From Catellatospora sp. TT07R-123 (lineage in GTDB: Bacteria > Actinomycetota > Actinomycetes > Mycobacteriales > Micromonosporaceae): DNA of 64,000 nucleotides. The position numbers and the translations under genes were made by a program. Position 1 is the stretch's first letter, and the number at the start of each line of letters is the position of its first letter. The notes beneath the pieces are model-generated. The model was given only the letters and a program-made list of their open reading frames with translations. It was not told where the DNA came from and did not search any database. The stretch is taken from contig NZ_BNEM01000001.1 of the NCBI RefSeq assembly GCF_018327705.1, forward strand, positions 4,092,001 through 4,156,000. The letters run 5' to 3'. Shown here one piece after another: positions 7,855 through 17,270 of the stretch.

Positions 7855-9765
7855 GTGGCCGAACAACGTGAGGGCGCCGGGCAGCTCAGCGAGCACCCGG
7901 GTCCCGACGAGCACGGGCACCGCGCCAAGGAGGTTCACCAGCTCGACCGGGTGGTGATCCGGTTTGCCGGTGACTCCGGTGACGGCATGCAGCTCACCGG
8001 CGACAGGTTCACCTCGGAGACGGCACAGCTCGGCAACGACATCTCGACGCTGCCGAACTTCCCCGCCGAGATCCGGGCACCAGCAGGCACCCTGCCGGGC
8101 GTGTCCAGTTTCCAGGTGGCGTTCGCCGACTACGACATCCTCACGCCGGGCGACGCGCCCAACGTGCTGGTCGCGATGAACCCGGCCGCGCTCAAGGCGA
8201 ACATCGCCGACCTGCCCAAGGGCGGCACGGTCATCGCCAACACCGACGAGTTCACCAAGCGCAACCTGCAGAAGGTCGGCTACGACAGCAACCCGCTGGA
8301 GGACGACTCGCTGGCGGGCTGGCAGGTGCACAAGGTCGGGCTGACGAGCATGACCGTCGGGGCGCTGGCCGACCACCCGGTGAGCAAGAAGGACGCCGAG
8401 CGCGCCAAGAACATGTTCGCCCTCGGCCTGCTGAGCTGGCTGTATTCGCGCCCGCACGAGTCGACGATGGCGTTCCTGGAGAAGAAGTTCGCCGCGCGGC
8501 CCGAGCTGGTCGCCGCGAACAAGGCCGCGTTCGCCGCGGGCTGGAACTTCGGCGAGACCACCGAGGGCTTCGCGGTGCGGTACGAGGTGCCGCCCGCCCA
8601 GATGGCCCCGGGCAACTACCGCAACATCACCGGCAACGCCGCGCTCGCCCTGGGCCTGGTCGCGGCGGGCGTGCGGGCGCAGCTGCCCATCGTGCTCGGC
8701 GCGTACCCGATCACCCCGGCCAGCGACATCCTGCACGAGCTGAGCAAGCACAAGAAGTTCGGCGTCACCACCGTCCAGGCCGAGGACGAGATCGCGGCGG
8801 TCGGCGTGGCGCTGGGCGCCTCGTACGGCGGCGCGCTCGGCATCACCTCGACCAGCGGTCCGGGCGTCGCGCTCAAGAGCGAGACGATCTCCCTGGCCGT
8901 GGCGCTGGAGCTGCCGCTGGTGGTCGTGGACGTGCAGCGGGCCGGGCCGTCGACGGGTCTGCCGACCAAGACCGAGCAGGCCGACCTCAGCATGGCCCTG
9001 TTCGGGCGGCACGGCGAGGCGCCGGTGGCCGTGGTGGCGGCGCAGTCCCCGGTGGACTGCTTCCACGCCGCCATCGAGGCGTGCCGGATCGCGCTGACCT
9101 ACCGCACCCCGGTGATCCTGCTGTCGGACGGCTACGTGGCCAACGGCTCCGAGCCGTGGCTGCTGCCGGAGGTCAGTGAGCTGCCCGACCTGCGGGTCGA
9201 GTTCGCCACCGGGCCCAACGGCGAGGACGGCAAGTTCTACCCGTACCTGCGCGACCCGAAGACCATGGCGCGGCCGTGGGCGGTGCCGGGCACGCCGGGG
9301 CTGGAACACCGGATCGGCGGCCTGGAGAAGGCCGACAAGACCGGCGACATCTCGTACGACCCGGGCAACCACGACTTCATGGTGCGCACCCGGGCCGCCC
9401 GCATCGAGGCGATCGACGTCCCCGACGTCGAGGTCGAGGACCCCTCGGGCGAGGCGAAGGTGCTGGTCCTGGGCTGGGGTTCGACGTACGGGCCGATCGG
9501 CGCGGCGGCGCGGGCCCTGCGCCAGCGCGACGTGAAGATCGCTCAGGCGCATCTGCGGCACCTCAACCCGCTGCCGAAGAACCTGGGCGAGGTGCTCGCC
9601 TCGTACGACAAGGTGGTCATCCCGGAGATGAACCTGGGCCAGCTCGCCCAGGTGATCCGGGCGCGCTACCTGGTCGACGTCGTCGGCTACAACCAGGTCC
9701 GCGGACTTCCCTTCACCTCCACCCAGCTGGAGACCATGCTCGAGGAAGTGATCAAGAATGTCTAA
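7855..9765 (+). CDS. korA: 2-oxoacid:ferredoxin oxidoreductase, alpha subunit (fused gamma-alpha)
   Basis: A 636-residue protein with an N-terminal gamma domain ('VIRFAGDSGDGMQLTGDRFTSE' near 38-60). An alpha domain follows, carrying 'GAYPITPASDILHELSKHKKFGV' and 'STSGPGVALKSETISLAVALELPLVVVDVQRAGPSTGLPTKTEQ'. With KorB it oxidises 2-oxoglutarate (or another 2-oxoacid) to the acyl-CoA, reducing ferredoxin. It is an oxygen-tolerant alternative to the 2-oxoglutarate dehydrogenase complex in actinobacteria. GTG 7855 follows a strong AGGAGG. The 3' end overlaps korB by 8 bases. 7619-7854 is non-coding and must hold the promoter, but I could not fix its boxes. Confidence 0.95.
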   Translation: MAEQREGAGQLSEHPGPDEHGHRAKEVHQLDRVVIRFAGDSGDGMQLTGDRFTSETAQLGNDISTLPNFPAEIRAPAGTLPGVSSFQVAFADYDILTPGDAPNVLVAMNPAALKANIADLPKGGTVIANTDEFTKRNLQKVGYDSNPLEDDSLAGWQVHKVGLTSMTVGALADHPVSKKDAERAKNMFALGLLSWLYSRPHESTMAFLEKKFAARPELVAANKAAFAAGWNFGETTEGFAVRYEVPPAQMAPGNYRNITGNAALALGLVAAGVRAQLPIVLGAYPITPASDILHELSKHKKFGVTTVQAEDEIAAVGVALGASYGGALGITSTSGPGVALKSETISLAVALELPLVVVDVQRAGPSTGLPTKTEQADLSMALFGRHGEAPVAVVAAQSPVDCFHAAIEACRIALTYRTPVILLSDGYVANGSEPWLLPEVSELPDLRVEFATGPNGEDGKFYPYLRDPKTMARPWAVPGTPGLEHRIGGLEKADKTGDISYDPGNHDFMVRTRAARIEAIDVPDVEVEDPSGEAKVLVLGWGSTYGPIGAAARALRQRDVKIAQAHLRHLNPLPKNLGEVLASYDKVVIPEMNLGQLAQVIRARYLVDVVGYNQVRGLPFTSTQLETMLEEVIKNV

Positions 9766-10789
9766 CGCGGTTCCGGTCCAGCTGTCGGCGAAGGACTTCA
9801 AGTCCGACCAGGAGGTGCGCTGGTGCCCCGGCTGCGGTGACTACGCGATCCTCGCCGCGATGCAGAGCTTCCTGCCGGAGCTGGGCATCCCCCGCGAGCG
9901 GACCGTCTTCGTCTCGGGCATCGGCTGCTCCTCGCGCTTCCCGTACTACCTGAACACGTACGGCATGCACTCGATCCACGGGCGTGCCCCGGCGATCGCG
10001 ACCGGCCTGTCGGTGTCGCGACCGGACCTGACGGTGTGGGTGGTGACCGGTGACGGCGACGCGCTGTCCATCGGCGGCAACCACCTGATCCACGCGCTGC
10101 GCCGCAACGTCAACCTGAAGATCCTGCTGTTCAACAACAAGATCTACGGCCTGACCAAGGGGCAGTACTCGCCGACCAGCGAGCTGGGCAAGATCACCAA
10201 GTCGACGCCGTCCGGCTCCTCGGACGCGCCGTTCAACCCGATCTCGCTGGCGCTGGGCGCCGAGGCCTCGTTCGTGGCCCGGACCATCGACTCCGACCGC
10301 AAGCACCTCCAGTCGGTGCTGCGGCAGGCCGCCGACCACCAGGGCTCGGCGTTCGTGGAGATCTACCAGAACTGCAACATCTTCAACGACGGCGCCTTCG
10401 ACGTGCTCAAGGAGCCCGCGACCCGCGACGACTACCTGATCCGGCTGGAGCACGGGCAGCCGATCACCTTCGGGTCCGACAACCAGCACGTGGTGACCCA
10501 CCCGGCGGGCAGCTTCGGGCTGGCCGTCGGCGAGGCCGCCGACACCGCCGCGGGTGACGTGCTCGTGCACGACGCCCACGCCGAGGACCCGGCGTACGCG
10601 TTCGCGCTGTCCCGGCTGGCCGGGCCCGACCTGCGGCACACCCCGGTGGGCGTGTTCCGCTCGGTGCGCCGCCCGTCCTACGACGAGCTGGTGCGCAACC
10701 AGCTCGACGCGGCGAAGGCCAAGGCGGGCGAGCCCGAGCAGGACCTGGCCGCCCTGCTCAACTCGGGCGACACCTGGACGATCCTGTAA
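9758..10789 (+). CDS. korB: 2-oxoacid:ferredoxin oxidoreductase, beta subunit
   Basis: A 343-residue TPP-binding subunit partnering KorA. The iron-sulfur ligand pair 'RWCPGCGDYAIL' (C23, C26), the 'GIGCSSRFPYYLNTYGMHSIHGRAPAIATG' segment and the TPP motif 'VVTGDGDALSIGGNH...NNKIYGLTKGQ' are all intact. Length and motifs match actinobacterial KorB, so the enzyme should be functional. The ATG lies inside the end of korA, giving tight coupling and equal stoichiometry. A strong hairpin follows the stop. Confidence 0.95.
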   Translation: MSNAVPVQLSAKDFKSDQEVRWCPGCGDYAILAAMQSFLPELGIPRERTVFVSGIGCSSRFPYYLNTYGMHSIHGRAPAIATGLSVSRPDLTVWVVTGDGDALSIGGNHLIHALRRNVNLKILLFNNKIYGLTKGQYSPTSELGKITKSTPSGSSDAPFNPISLALGAEASFVARTIDSDRKHLQSVLRQAADHQGSAFVEIYQNCNIFNDGAFDVLKEPATRDDYLIRLEHGQPITFGSDNQHVVTHPAGSFGLAVGEAADTAAGDVLVHDAHAEDPAYAFALSRLAGPDLRHTPVGVFRSVRRPSYDELVRNQLDAAKAKAGEPEQDLAALLNSGDTWTIL

Positions 10790-10800
10790 CCGTCACGCAG

Positions 10801-10843
10801 CGAACGCGCCCGTGGCCGGGTCTACCGGCCACGGGCGCGTTCG
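10801..10843 (+). terminator. Strong terminator hairpin after korAB
   Basis: Perfect 19-base arms (10801-10819 and 10825-10843) with a 5-base loop begin 12 bases after the korB stop and are followed by ACTTTCC. This is a long GC-rich actinobacterial terminator for the korAB operon. Confidence 0.85.
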
Positions 10844-10904
10844 ACTTTCCCGCGTCGGCGACCCGCCGTCAGGCGCGCGCGATCCGGCGCCATGAAGCCG
10901 AACG

Positions 10905-10950
10905 CGCCCACACCTCATACGGTGTATCGACACCGTATGAGGTGTGGGCG
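10905..10950. repeat. Perfect 21-base-pair palindromic hairpin
   Basis: Arms 10905-10925 and 10930-10950 are perfectly complementary, closing an ATCG loop. The arm contains CACACCTCATACGGTGT, unrelated to the four-copy hairpin family elsewhere in the window. It lies between the korAB terminator and the stop of the leftward Gln/Tyr-rich gene, so it may terminate that gene or be a protein-binding palindrome. Confidence 0.7.
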
Positions 10951-11003
10951 ACAGCGAGGCCCATGTCGCTTCGCGGAGCGATCAGGACAGCGCGACGGGC
11001 ACG

Positions 11004-12221
11004 TCAGGCGGTCGCCTTCTTCTCGATCTCGCCGCGCTCGGCGGCGAACTTGGTCTTGATGCCGGCGTAGTTCTGCCCGAAATACATGATCATGCCTAGG
11101 CTGCCGTTGTCGGACCACAGGCAGATCGCCACCGGCACCCCATCCGAGGTCCCCTGGCCGCACTGGGCCACCCCGCCGAGCGGCCCCGGCTCCACCTTCT
11201 CGAACGTGATCTTGCCGAGCGAGGAGGCGGCTCCCGAGGCGAACTGGTCGAGGGTGGTCTGCGGCGCCGGATTCAGCATCGCGACCGCGAACGCCATGGC
11301 CAGGTTCTTCTTCTCCGCCGAGCCGTAGTAGGCCGCCACCGACGAGGTGGCACCGGGCAGCGCGGAGGCGAACCCCGACTTCATGTCGTTGACCGTCTTG
11401 GCCAGGCCCGCGTCCGTACTCCTCGCGCGGCCGCCGAGAGTCTTCGGCTCGACCACGGAGGTCTTGTCGGCGTCGTCCAGCTTGTCGGCGACGTCCTCGA
11501 CGGTGTTCTTGGCCTTGTTGTAGACCCAGTAGCCCGCGGCGCCACCGCCGCCGCACAGCAGCAGCAGGATCACCAGCGTTATCCACAGGCCCTTGCGGGA
11601 CTTCTTGCGGCGCTTCTCGATGATCGGGTGGCGCCGGCTGCGCTCGGACGCGGCGACATCCTCGCCCCAACCGGGGAAGCCGTCGTCCTGGCGCCCGGCG
11701 GGGGCGTAGCCGGGCTGGGCCTGACCCTGCTGTGGATAACCGCCCTGCTGCGCGTAGCCCTGCTGCGGGTATCCGCCCTGCTGGCCGTATCCGCTTTGCT
11801 GCCCGTAACCGTCCTGCTGCCCGTAGCCGCCCTGCTGTCCATAGCCATCCTGCTGGCCGTAGCCCTGCTGGCCGCCGTAGCCGCCCTGGCCGTAGCCGGG
11901 CTGGGCGGGCTGCTGGCCGTAACCGCCCTGGCCGTACCCCTGCTGCCCGTAACCGGGCTGCTGCTGCGGGTATCCACCCTGCTGGCCGTACTGCGGAGGC
12001 TGGCCGTAGCCGCCCTGGCCCTGTCCGCCCTGCGGATATCCACCGGGTTGCTGTGGGTAACCACCCGATTGCTGTGGATAACCGCCTTGTGGGTATCCAC
12101 CCTGCTGTGGATAACCGCCCTGCGGGGGCTGACCGGGCGGGTACTGGTCCTGGCCGTGCCGGGGACGGCCCTGACCCGGCTGGTCGCCCCAGGGATCGAA
12201 GTCGGGGTCGGAGTAGGACAT
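11004..12221 (-). CDS. Membrane protein with long Gly/Gln/Tyr/Pro-rich N-terminus, unknown function
   Basis: A 405-residue protein. Residues about 10-190 are low-complexity repeats of the type GGYPQQ and GGYGQQ. A basic patch ('[10 protein letters not shown]') comes next, then one transmembrane helix ('[23 protein letters not shown]'). A 165-residue extracellular domain starts '[22 protein letters not shown]' and contains '[21 protein letters not shown]'. The ATG at 12221 has a good GGAGGG site. Such Q/Y-rich cytoplasmic tails with an outside domain are common in actinobacteria, but I recognise no family. The tail could phase-separate or bind partners; that is speculation. Confidence 0.8.
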   Translation of the reverse strand: MSYSDPDFDPWGDQPGQGRPRHGQDQYPPGQPPQGGYPQQGGYPQGGYPQQSGGYPQQPGGYPQGGQGQGGYGQPPQYGQQGGYPQQQPGYGQQGYGQGGYGQQPAQPGYGQGGYGGQQGYGQQDGYGQQGGYGQQDGYGQQSGYGQQGGYPQQGYAQQGGYPQQGQAQPGYAPAGRQDDGFPGWGEDVAASERSRRHPIIEKRRKKSRKGLWITLVILLLLCGGGGAAGYWVYNKAKNTVEDVADKLDDADKTSVVEPKTLGGRARSTDAGLAKTVNDMKSGFASALPGATSSVAAYYGSAEKKNLAMAFAVAMLNPAPQTTLDQFASGAASSLGKITFEKVEPGPLGGVAQCGQGTSDGVPVAICLWSDNGSLGMIMYFGQNYAGIKTKFAAERGEIEKKATA

Positions 12222-12468
12222 CGGCTCGCCCTCCGGGCAACGTGAGAACGGCGCGGATTCGCACCGGCCAGGGGATCCTAGCGGCACCGCGCCGCCGACG
12301 GGACCCGCGCGCGGCCAGGGTCGGGCGCCGGCTGTCCAGTAGCCGCAAGTCAACACTTCCGAAACATCGTTGCAACAGCTAGATTCACCACAACCGATGC
12401 ACACCCCCCAGCATCGCCCGAGTTGCCCGACGCCCCCCGTGCCGACTCGAAACCCGAGGTGACCCCCC

Positions 12469-12999
12469 GTGAAGCGCCTCCGCCTGCTGCTCGTGCCCCT
12501 CACCGCCCTCGCCGCCGTGCTCGCCGTGGCCTCCCCCGCCGCCGCGGTCACCACCGAGGAGAAGGTGTCGGTCCTGTCCAGCTGGACCCAGACCAGCGCC
12601 GCCAGCTACAACGCCTGGAACGCGGCCCGGCAGAACCAGGGCGCCTGGGCGGCGTACGCGTTCAACTGGTCCACCGACTACTGCTCGTCCAGCCCGGACA
12701 ACCCCATCGGGTTCGACTTCAAGCTCTCGTGCTACCGGCACGACTTCGGCTACCGCAACCACAAGGAGATGGGGCTGTTCGCGGCGAGCAAGGCCCGCCT
12801 GGACAGCGCCTTCTACGAGGATCTCAAGCGCAGGTGCGCGACGTACAACGCGATCGTGCGCCCGGCCTGCTACAGCCTCGCCTGGACCTACTACCAGGCG
12901 GTGAAGGAGTTCGGCAGCATCGCGGTCAGCGACGCCGAGCTGGCCCGGGCGCAGCGGATGAAGCGCGACGCGATCCGCGCCAACGGCGGCCTGGACTGA
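12469..12999 (+). CDS. Secreted prokaryotic phospholipase A2
   Basis: A 176-residue exported enzyme that hydrolyses the sn-2 ester of phospholipids. It has a Sec signal peptide (residues 1 to about 26: '[20 protein letters not shown]', then ASPAAA) and the catalytic '[12 protein letters not shown]', with the His91-Asp92 pair of the Streptomyces violaceoruber PLA2 family. Four cysteines remain in the mature part ('DYCSSS', 'LSCYRH', 'RRCATYN', 'PACYSL'), enough for two disulfides. GTG 12469 follows GAGGTGA. It is divergent from the Q/Y-rich membrane gene; the 247 bases between hold both promoters, not resolved further. Confidence 0.92.
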   Translation: MKRLRLLLVPLTALAAVLAVASPAAAVTTEEKVSVLSSWTQTSAASYNAWNAARQNQGAWAAYAFNWSTDYCSSSPDNPIGFDFKLSCYRHDFGYRNHKEMGLFAASKARLDSAFYEDLKRRCATYNAIVRPACYSLAWTYYQAVKEFGSIAVSDAELARAQRMKRDAIRANGGLD

Positions 13000-13067
13000 C
13001 CGGGCCGCACCCCTGACAGCCTGCGCGTGCGTCCCGATCCGTCTCCGGGATGCCAGCGCAGGGACGC

Positions 13068-13097
13068 ACCGTCCCGGCGCAGTCGCGCCGGGACGGT
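13068..13097. terminator. Bidirectional terminator hairpin
   Basis: Perfect 13-base arms (13068-13080 and 13085-13097) with an AGTC loop lie between the convergent phospholipase and cyclase-STAND genes, which points to a shared terminator. Confidence 0.75.
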
Positions 13098-13105
13098 CGG
13101 GGTGC

Positions 13106-15793
13106 TCAGGCGGCAGGCAGCTCGGCGAAGCGGCTGGAGTCGGCCGACAGGTCCGGGTGCTCCACCGCCAGCGCCAGCGACGCCGTCTCCCCCAGTGACA
13201 ACCGGGCTCCCTCGGCGTACGCCTCGTCGAACGCGGCGTCACCCAGCGCCTTGCGCGCCGCATCCTGCTGCGCGGTCCAGTACGCGGCGAAGATCCCCGG
13301 GCCGCAGTGCAGCTTCACCGTCGTGAACTCGGCCGCCCCGAACAGCGTCGCCGCGGTCCGCGCGTCGCCGCCCTGCACACAGCGCGCCGCCATCGCCTTG
13401 ATCGCCACACAGGCGCGCCCGTGGAAGCCGTACGCCATCCGCGAGCGCAGCGCCACCGTCAGGTGCTCGTGCGCGGCCACCAGGTCGCCGCGGCGCAGCG
13501 CCACCATGCCCAGCAGCAGGTCCAGCGTGCGGCGGCCGCGCTCGGCCGGACGCAGCTGCTCCAGCTGGCGCGACGCGGCGAGCAGGTCCGCCGCCTCGTC
13601 CAGCGCCCCCCGCAGCCACAGCAGCTCGGCCAGGTTGCACACCGCGAACAGCGCGTCGGCGGCCACGTCGTGCCGCTCGGCCCACTCGATCACCTCGCGG
13701 CAGGCTGTCTCGGCGTCGGCGGGCTGGCCCGCGTCGCGCAGCGCCCCCGACCGCCCGGCCAGCACCCGCGCCAGCAGCCCGGGGTCGCCCGCACGCCGGG
13801 CCGACGCCTCGGCGCGGCGGCTGAACCGCAGCTCCTCGGCGAACTCGCCGTCGACGGCGGCATGCCCGGAATGGGCGTGGTAGACCCGGGCCAGCTCGGC
13901 GTCGGGCACCGCCTCGCCGGTCTCCGACAGGCGGGCGTACAGGCGGAACAGCCACAGCCGGCCCTCGCGGGCCAGACCGCGCTCGCGCCACCACTGGTCC
14001 AGGCGGCAGGACAGGCGCAGGCCGTCGCGGGCGCTGCCGCCCGTGCCGCACCAGCGCAGCGCGGCACGCAACTCGGCGGCGAACGGGTCGATCGAGTACA
14101 GCGACAGCGTCACCGGCTGCCCGTCGGCGCCGTGGTGCATCTCGCGCAGCTCGCTCAGCGCCCAGGCCACGTGCCGGTCCCGGGCGGCGGCCTCCTCGCC
14201 CTGCTCGGTCAGCCGCCGCGCCGCGTACCCCCGGATCGGGTCGAGCATCCGGTATGTCGTGCCGTGCGGTCCCGGCTCGGCCTGCACCAGCGACTTGTCC
14301 ACCAGCACCGTCAGCGGGCAGAGCGGGTCGGCGTCCATCAGCGACTCCACCCCGGACAGGCGCACCGGCCCGGCGAACACCGACAGCCAGCGCAGCAGCC
14401 GGGCCGCGTCCTCGGGCAGCGTCCGGTACGACCAGGTCACCGTCGCCTGCATGGTGGCGTGCCGCGGGTGCGCCGCGGCGGTGTGGCCGCCCGCGTCCAG
14501 CGCCAGCAGGGGGTCGGCCTCGTCGGCGGTGAGCTCGGCGTGCAGGCGCCCGGCCAGCTCGCCCGCGGACAGCACGCGCAACCGCGCCGCGGCCAGCTCG
14601 ATCGCCAGCGGCAGCCCGTCCAGCCGGGCGGCGACCCGGGCCAGCCCGGCCAGCTCTGCGGCTTCGACCGGCCGCCCGCCGCGCGCGGCCACCGTACGCT
14701 GCGCCAGCAGTGTCACCGCGTCACTGGTGCCGTCCTCGCCCTCGGTCAGCGACAGCGGCGGGATCCGCCACACCAGCTCGCCCGCCAGGCCCAGCGGCTC
14801 GCGGCTGGTGGCCAGCACGCTCACCTCGGCCGCCCCGGTCAGCAGGCGCGCCAGCAGCGGCACCACCGCCGACAGCTGCGCCTCGCAGGTGTCGAGCAGC
14901 AGCAGCATCCGGCGGGAGCTCAGGAAGTCGACCAGCGTCTCGGTCACCGGGCGGCCCGGTTCGGGCCGCAGGCCCAGCACGGTGGCGACGGTGAACGCCA
15001 CCAGGCCGGGGTCGGTGACGGTGGCCAGGTCCACCGACCACACGCCGTCGGGGTAGGACTCGACCAGCTCGCCCGCGACCGCGACGGCCAGCCGGGTCTT
15101 GCCCGCACCGCCCGCCCCGACCACGGTGACCAGGCGGTGCGCGCCGAGCAGCGCGCCGAGTTCGGCCTGCTCGCTGCGGCGCCCCACGAACGAGGTCAGG
15201 TGACTGGGCAGGTTGTGCGGGGCGGCCTGCTCGGTGCGCGGGCGCGGGAAGTGCTGCTCCAGACCGGGCGCGACGAGCTGGTACAGCCGCTCGCGGCCGT
15301 CGAAGCCGCGCAGCCGGTGCAGGCCGAGGTCGAGCAGCCAGCCCTCCTCGGGCAGGGTGCACGCGGCCTGGGCGGTCGACGCGGAGAGCAGGATCTGTCC
15401 ACCGTGGGCGGCGGCGGCGACCCGGGCGGCGCGGTGCACCTCGGGGCTGGCGTACTCACCACCGTGCGGGTGCGCGGTGCCGGTGTGCAGGCCCATCCGT
15501 ACCCGGGGCTGTGCTTTCGGGTCGTCCCACGGGTGCTGCGCCAGCGCCCGCTGCGCCTGCGCGCAGGCCCGCAGGGCGTGCGCGGCCTCGGCGAAGACGA
15601 AGAAGTACGAGTCGCCCTCGGTGAACAGCTCCACTCCGCCCGCGGTGGCGAGCGCAGCACGCAGCACCCGCCGGTGCTCGTGCAGCACCGGCCGGTAGCC
15701 GTCGCCGAGCATCTGGGCGAGTCGGGTCGACCCCTCGATGTCGGTGAAGAGAAACGTCACCTGCCCACGCGGCAGGTGTGAACGCTGCGGCAC
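13106..15793 (-). CDS. Class III adenylate cyclase domain fused to an NB-ARC/TPR (STAND) regulator
   Basis: About 895 residues. The N-terminal class III cyclase domain starts 'QVTFLFTDIEGSTRLAQML', and both metal-binding Asp positions are visible (FTDIEGS and 'GDSYFFVF'). It also has 'VRMGLHTGTA'. A STAND NTPase follows, with P-loop 'VVGAGGAGKTRLA' and Walker B region 'MLLLLDTCEA' (usual LDNCEH altered). Then come 'LPLAIELAAARL' and a C-terminal TPR-like helical array. No DNA-binding domain is present, so signalling by cyclic nucleotide or protein contact is more likely than direct transcription control. GTG 15793 has a strong GGAGG; ATG 15832 in the same frame is the alternative. 15833-16104 shows no gene. 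Confidence 0.87.
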   Translation of the reverse strand: MPQRSHLPRGQVTFLFTDIEGSTRLAQMLGDGYRPVLHEHRRVLRAALATAGGVELFTEGDSYFFVFAEAAHALRACAQAQRALAQHPWDDPKAQPRVRMGLHTGTAHPHGGEYASPEVHRAARVAAAAHGGQILLSASTAQAACTLPEEGWLLDLGLHRLRGFDGRERLYQLVAPGLEQHFPRPRTEQAAPHNLPSHLTSFVGRRSEQAELGALLGAHRLVTVVGAGGAGKTRLAVAVAGELVESYPDGVWSVDLATVTDPGLVAFTVATVLGLRPEPGRPVTETLVDFLSSRRMLLLLDTCEAQLSAVVPLLARLLTGAAEVSVLATSREPLGLAGELVWRIPPLSLTEGEDGTSDAVTLLAQRTVAARGGRPVEAAELAGLARVAARLDGLPLAIELAAARLRVLSAGELAGRLHAELTADEADPLLALDAGGHTAAAHPRHATMQATVTWSYRTLPEDAARLLRWLSVFAGPVRLSGVESLMDADPLCPLTVLVDKSLVQAEPGPHGTTYRMLDPIRGYAARRLTEQGEEAAARDRHVAWALSELREMHHGADGQPVTLSLYSIDPFAAELRAALRWCGTGGSARDGLRLSCRLDQWWRERGLAREGRLWLFRLYARLSETGEAVPDAELARVYHAHSGHAAVDGEFAEELRFSRRAEASARRAGDPGLLARVLAGRSGALRDAGQPADAETACREVIEWAERHDVAADALFAVCNLAELLWLRGALDEAADLLAASRQLEQLRPAERGRRTLDLLLGMVALRRGDLVAAHEHLTVALRSRMAYGFHGRACVAIKAMAARCVQGGDARTAATLFGAAEFTTVKLHCGPGIFAAYWTAQQDAARKALGDAAFDEAYAEGARLSLGETASLALAVEHPDLSADSSRFAELPAA

Positions 15794-16104
15794 GCGTGGA
15801 TAACCTCCGCCCCCCTGGAAGTCGCGGTTCATGCTGCCGTACCCCCACCTGCACCGGACATCGTGAGAACGGGTTGATCGAGCCGCCCGAACTGCGGGCG
15901 GGTGTCGAGGCATCGCCCCGGGTCGATGCGATCCCCGGCGCGCGCACTGCCAACCGTCGTAACGACGACACCGCGGGGCGGATGTGGGCCGACAGGTCAG
16001 ATCTGGATCACCCGACGCGCCCGGTTCGGGGAAACCCAGGCAGAACTGCCGACCTGACCTGCGTGGCGCGACAGCGGGTCCACACGTGAGACATACTCGT
16101 CGGC

Positions 16105-17112
16105 GTGCGTGACGGTGACGGGGCCAAGCAGGCGGCGGGTGACACGGAGCCGGCGGTGACGCCGGGCGGACCGGCGGCGCCCGATGACGCGGCCGCGGAC
16201 CCCGCCAGCCCGCCCACCGGGCTCGCCGGGCGGGCTGTGGCCACGGTGCGGGCCGGGCTGCCGAAGCTGCGTGACGGCGCGATGCGGGGCGGACGGGCCG
16301 CCTGGGGCGGCCTGCGGCGCGGCGCGCGCAAGCCGTACGGGCGGCTGACCACTGCCGGGTTGACCATCATCGCCGTCGTCGCGGCGACCGCCACCGCCGG
16401 TGCGCTCCTGGTGCCCGCGCTGGTCTCCGCCAAGGCCGCTCCGGCGCCGAGCGCCTCGGCCAGCGCCGCGCCGACCGGGCTGCCCAGCCCGAGCCAGCTC
16501 CCACTGCCGTCGCTGTCGCCGCTGCCGACGGGTGTGCCGCGCCCGGCCGCCGCGTTCCACCGCTGGGCCGAGCAGCAGTCGCCCAAGGTGCAGGTGCCCG
16601 TCCCGGCGCTGGAGGCGTACGCGTACGCCGAGTGGGTGCTGCTCAGCACCCGGCCCGCCTGCCATCTGAGCTGGACCACGCTGGCCGCGATCGGGCAGGT
16701 CGAGTCCGACCACGGCCGCGCGAAGGGTGCCAAACTCGACGAGCAGGGCCGGGCGCTGCCGCCGATCATCGGCCCGGCGCTGAACGGCAAGGGCGACGTC
16801 GGCCGGGTCCCGGACACCGACGCCGGGGCGTTCGACAACGACAGGGTCTGGGACCACGCGGTGGGGCCGATGCAGTTCCTCCCGGCGACCTGGCGGTCGT
16901 ACGGGGTGGACGCCGACGCCAACCAGCTCGCCGACCCGCACGACCTGGACGACGCGTCCCTGGCCGCCGCTTACTATCTGTGTGCGCCGAACAAGGACCT
17001 GTCCGTGGTCGCGAACTGGAAGGCCGTCGTGCTGTCATACAACAACATCGGCGTCTACCTTCAGAAGGTCTACGACACCGCCCAGGCGTACGGGGCCAAG
17101 AGCCGGGCCTGA
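16105..17112 (+). CDS. Membrane-anchored lytic murein transglycosylase (MltB/SLT-2 type)
   Basis: A 335-residue protein. A cytoplasmic basic N-terminus leads to a transmembrane segment at about 82-108 and a Ser/Pro linker. The lytic transglycosylase domain at about 180-330 has catalytic Glu200 in 'LAAIGQVESDHGRAKG', then 'DHAVGPMQFLPATWRSYGVD' and 'DASLAAAYYLC...VLSYNNIGVYLQKV'. Such enzymes cleave the glycan strands of peptidoglycan to 1,6-anhydro ends, outside the membrane. GTG 16105 is the likely start though no strong ribosome site is visible. The gene is not obviously in an operon. Confidence 0.92.
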   Translation: MRDGDGAKQAAGDTEPAVTPGGPAAPDDAAADPASPPTGLAGRAVATVRAGLPKLRDGAMRGGRAAWGGLRRGARKPYGRLTTAGLTIIAVVAATATAGALLVPALVSAKAAPAPSASASAAPTGLPSPSQLPLPSLSPLPTGVPRPAAAFHRWAEQQSPKVQVPVPALEAYAYAEWVLLSTRPACHLSWTTLAAIGQVESDHGRAKGAKLDEQGRALPPIIGPALNGKGDVGRVPDTDAGAFDNDRVWDHAVGPMQFLPATWRSYGVDADANQLADPHDLDDASLAAAYYLCAPNKDLSVVANWKAVVLSYNNIGVYLQKVYDTAQAYGAKSRA

Positions 17113-17270
17113 CCGCCCGCCCGAGCCGCTGACCGGCGAGGATGGGAAGCGACGATCCACGCTACCGACAGCAACCTGGCCGCGCGACGAACGCCACTCA
17201 GAGTAATGGTTTGCATACGATGACAGGTAGGACCCTTCCGTTTCCCGGCCGCAGTGTGCAAGCTGGACGG

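Noticed and set aside
7786..9801. 671-residue frame opposite korA
   Set aside because: Antisense shadow of a clearly identified gene, with no protein-like motifs.
11700..12130. Regularly repeated CTGCTG.GGATA-type units resembling a repeat array
   Set aside because: The periodicity comes from codons for [12 protein letters not shown] protein repeats, and spacing is not that of a CRISPR array.
13307..15781. 824-residue frame on the plus strand
   Set aside because: Exact antisense of the cyclase-STAND gene, and rich in Gln/Arg/His repeats typical of shadows.
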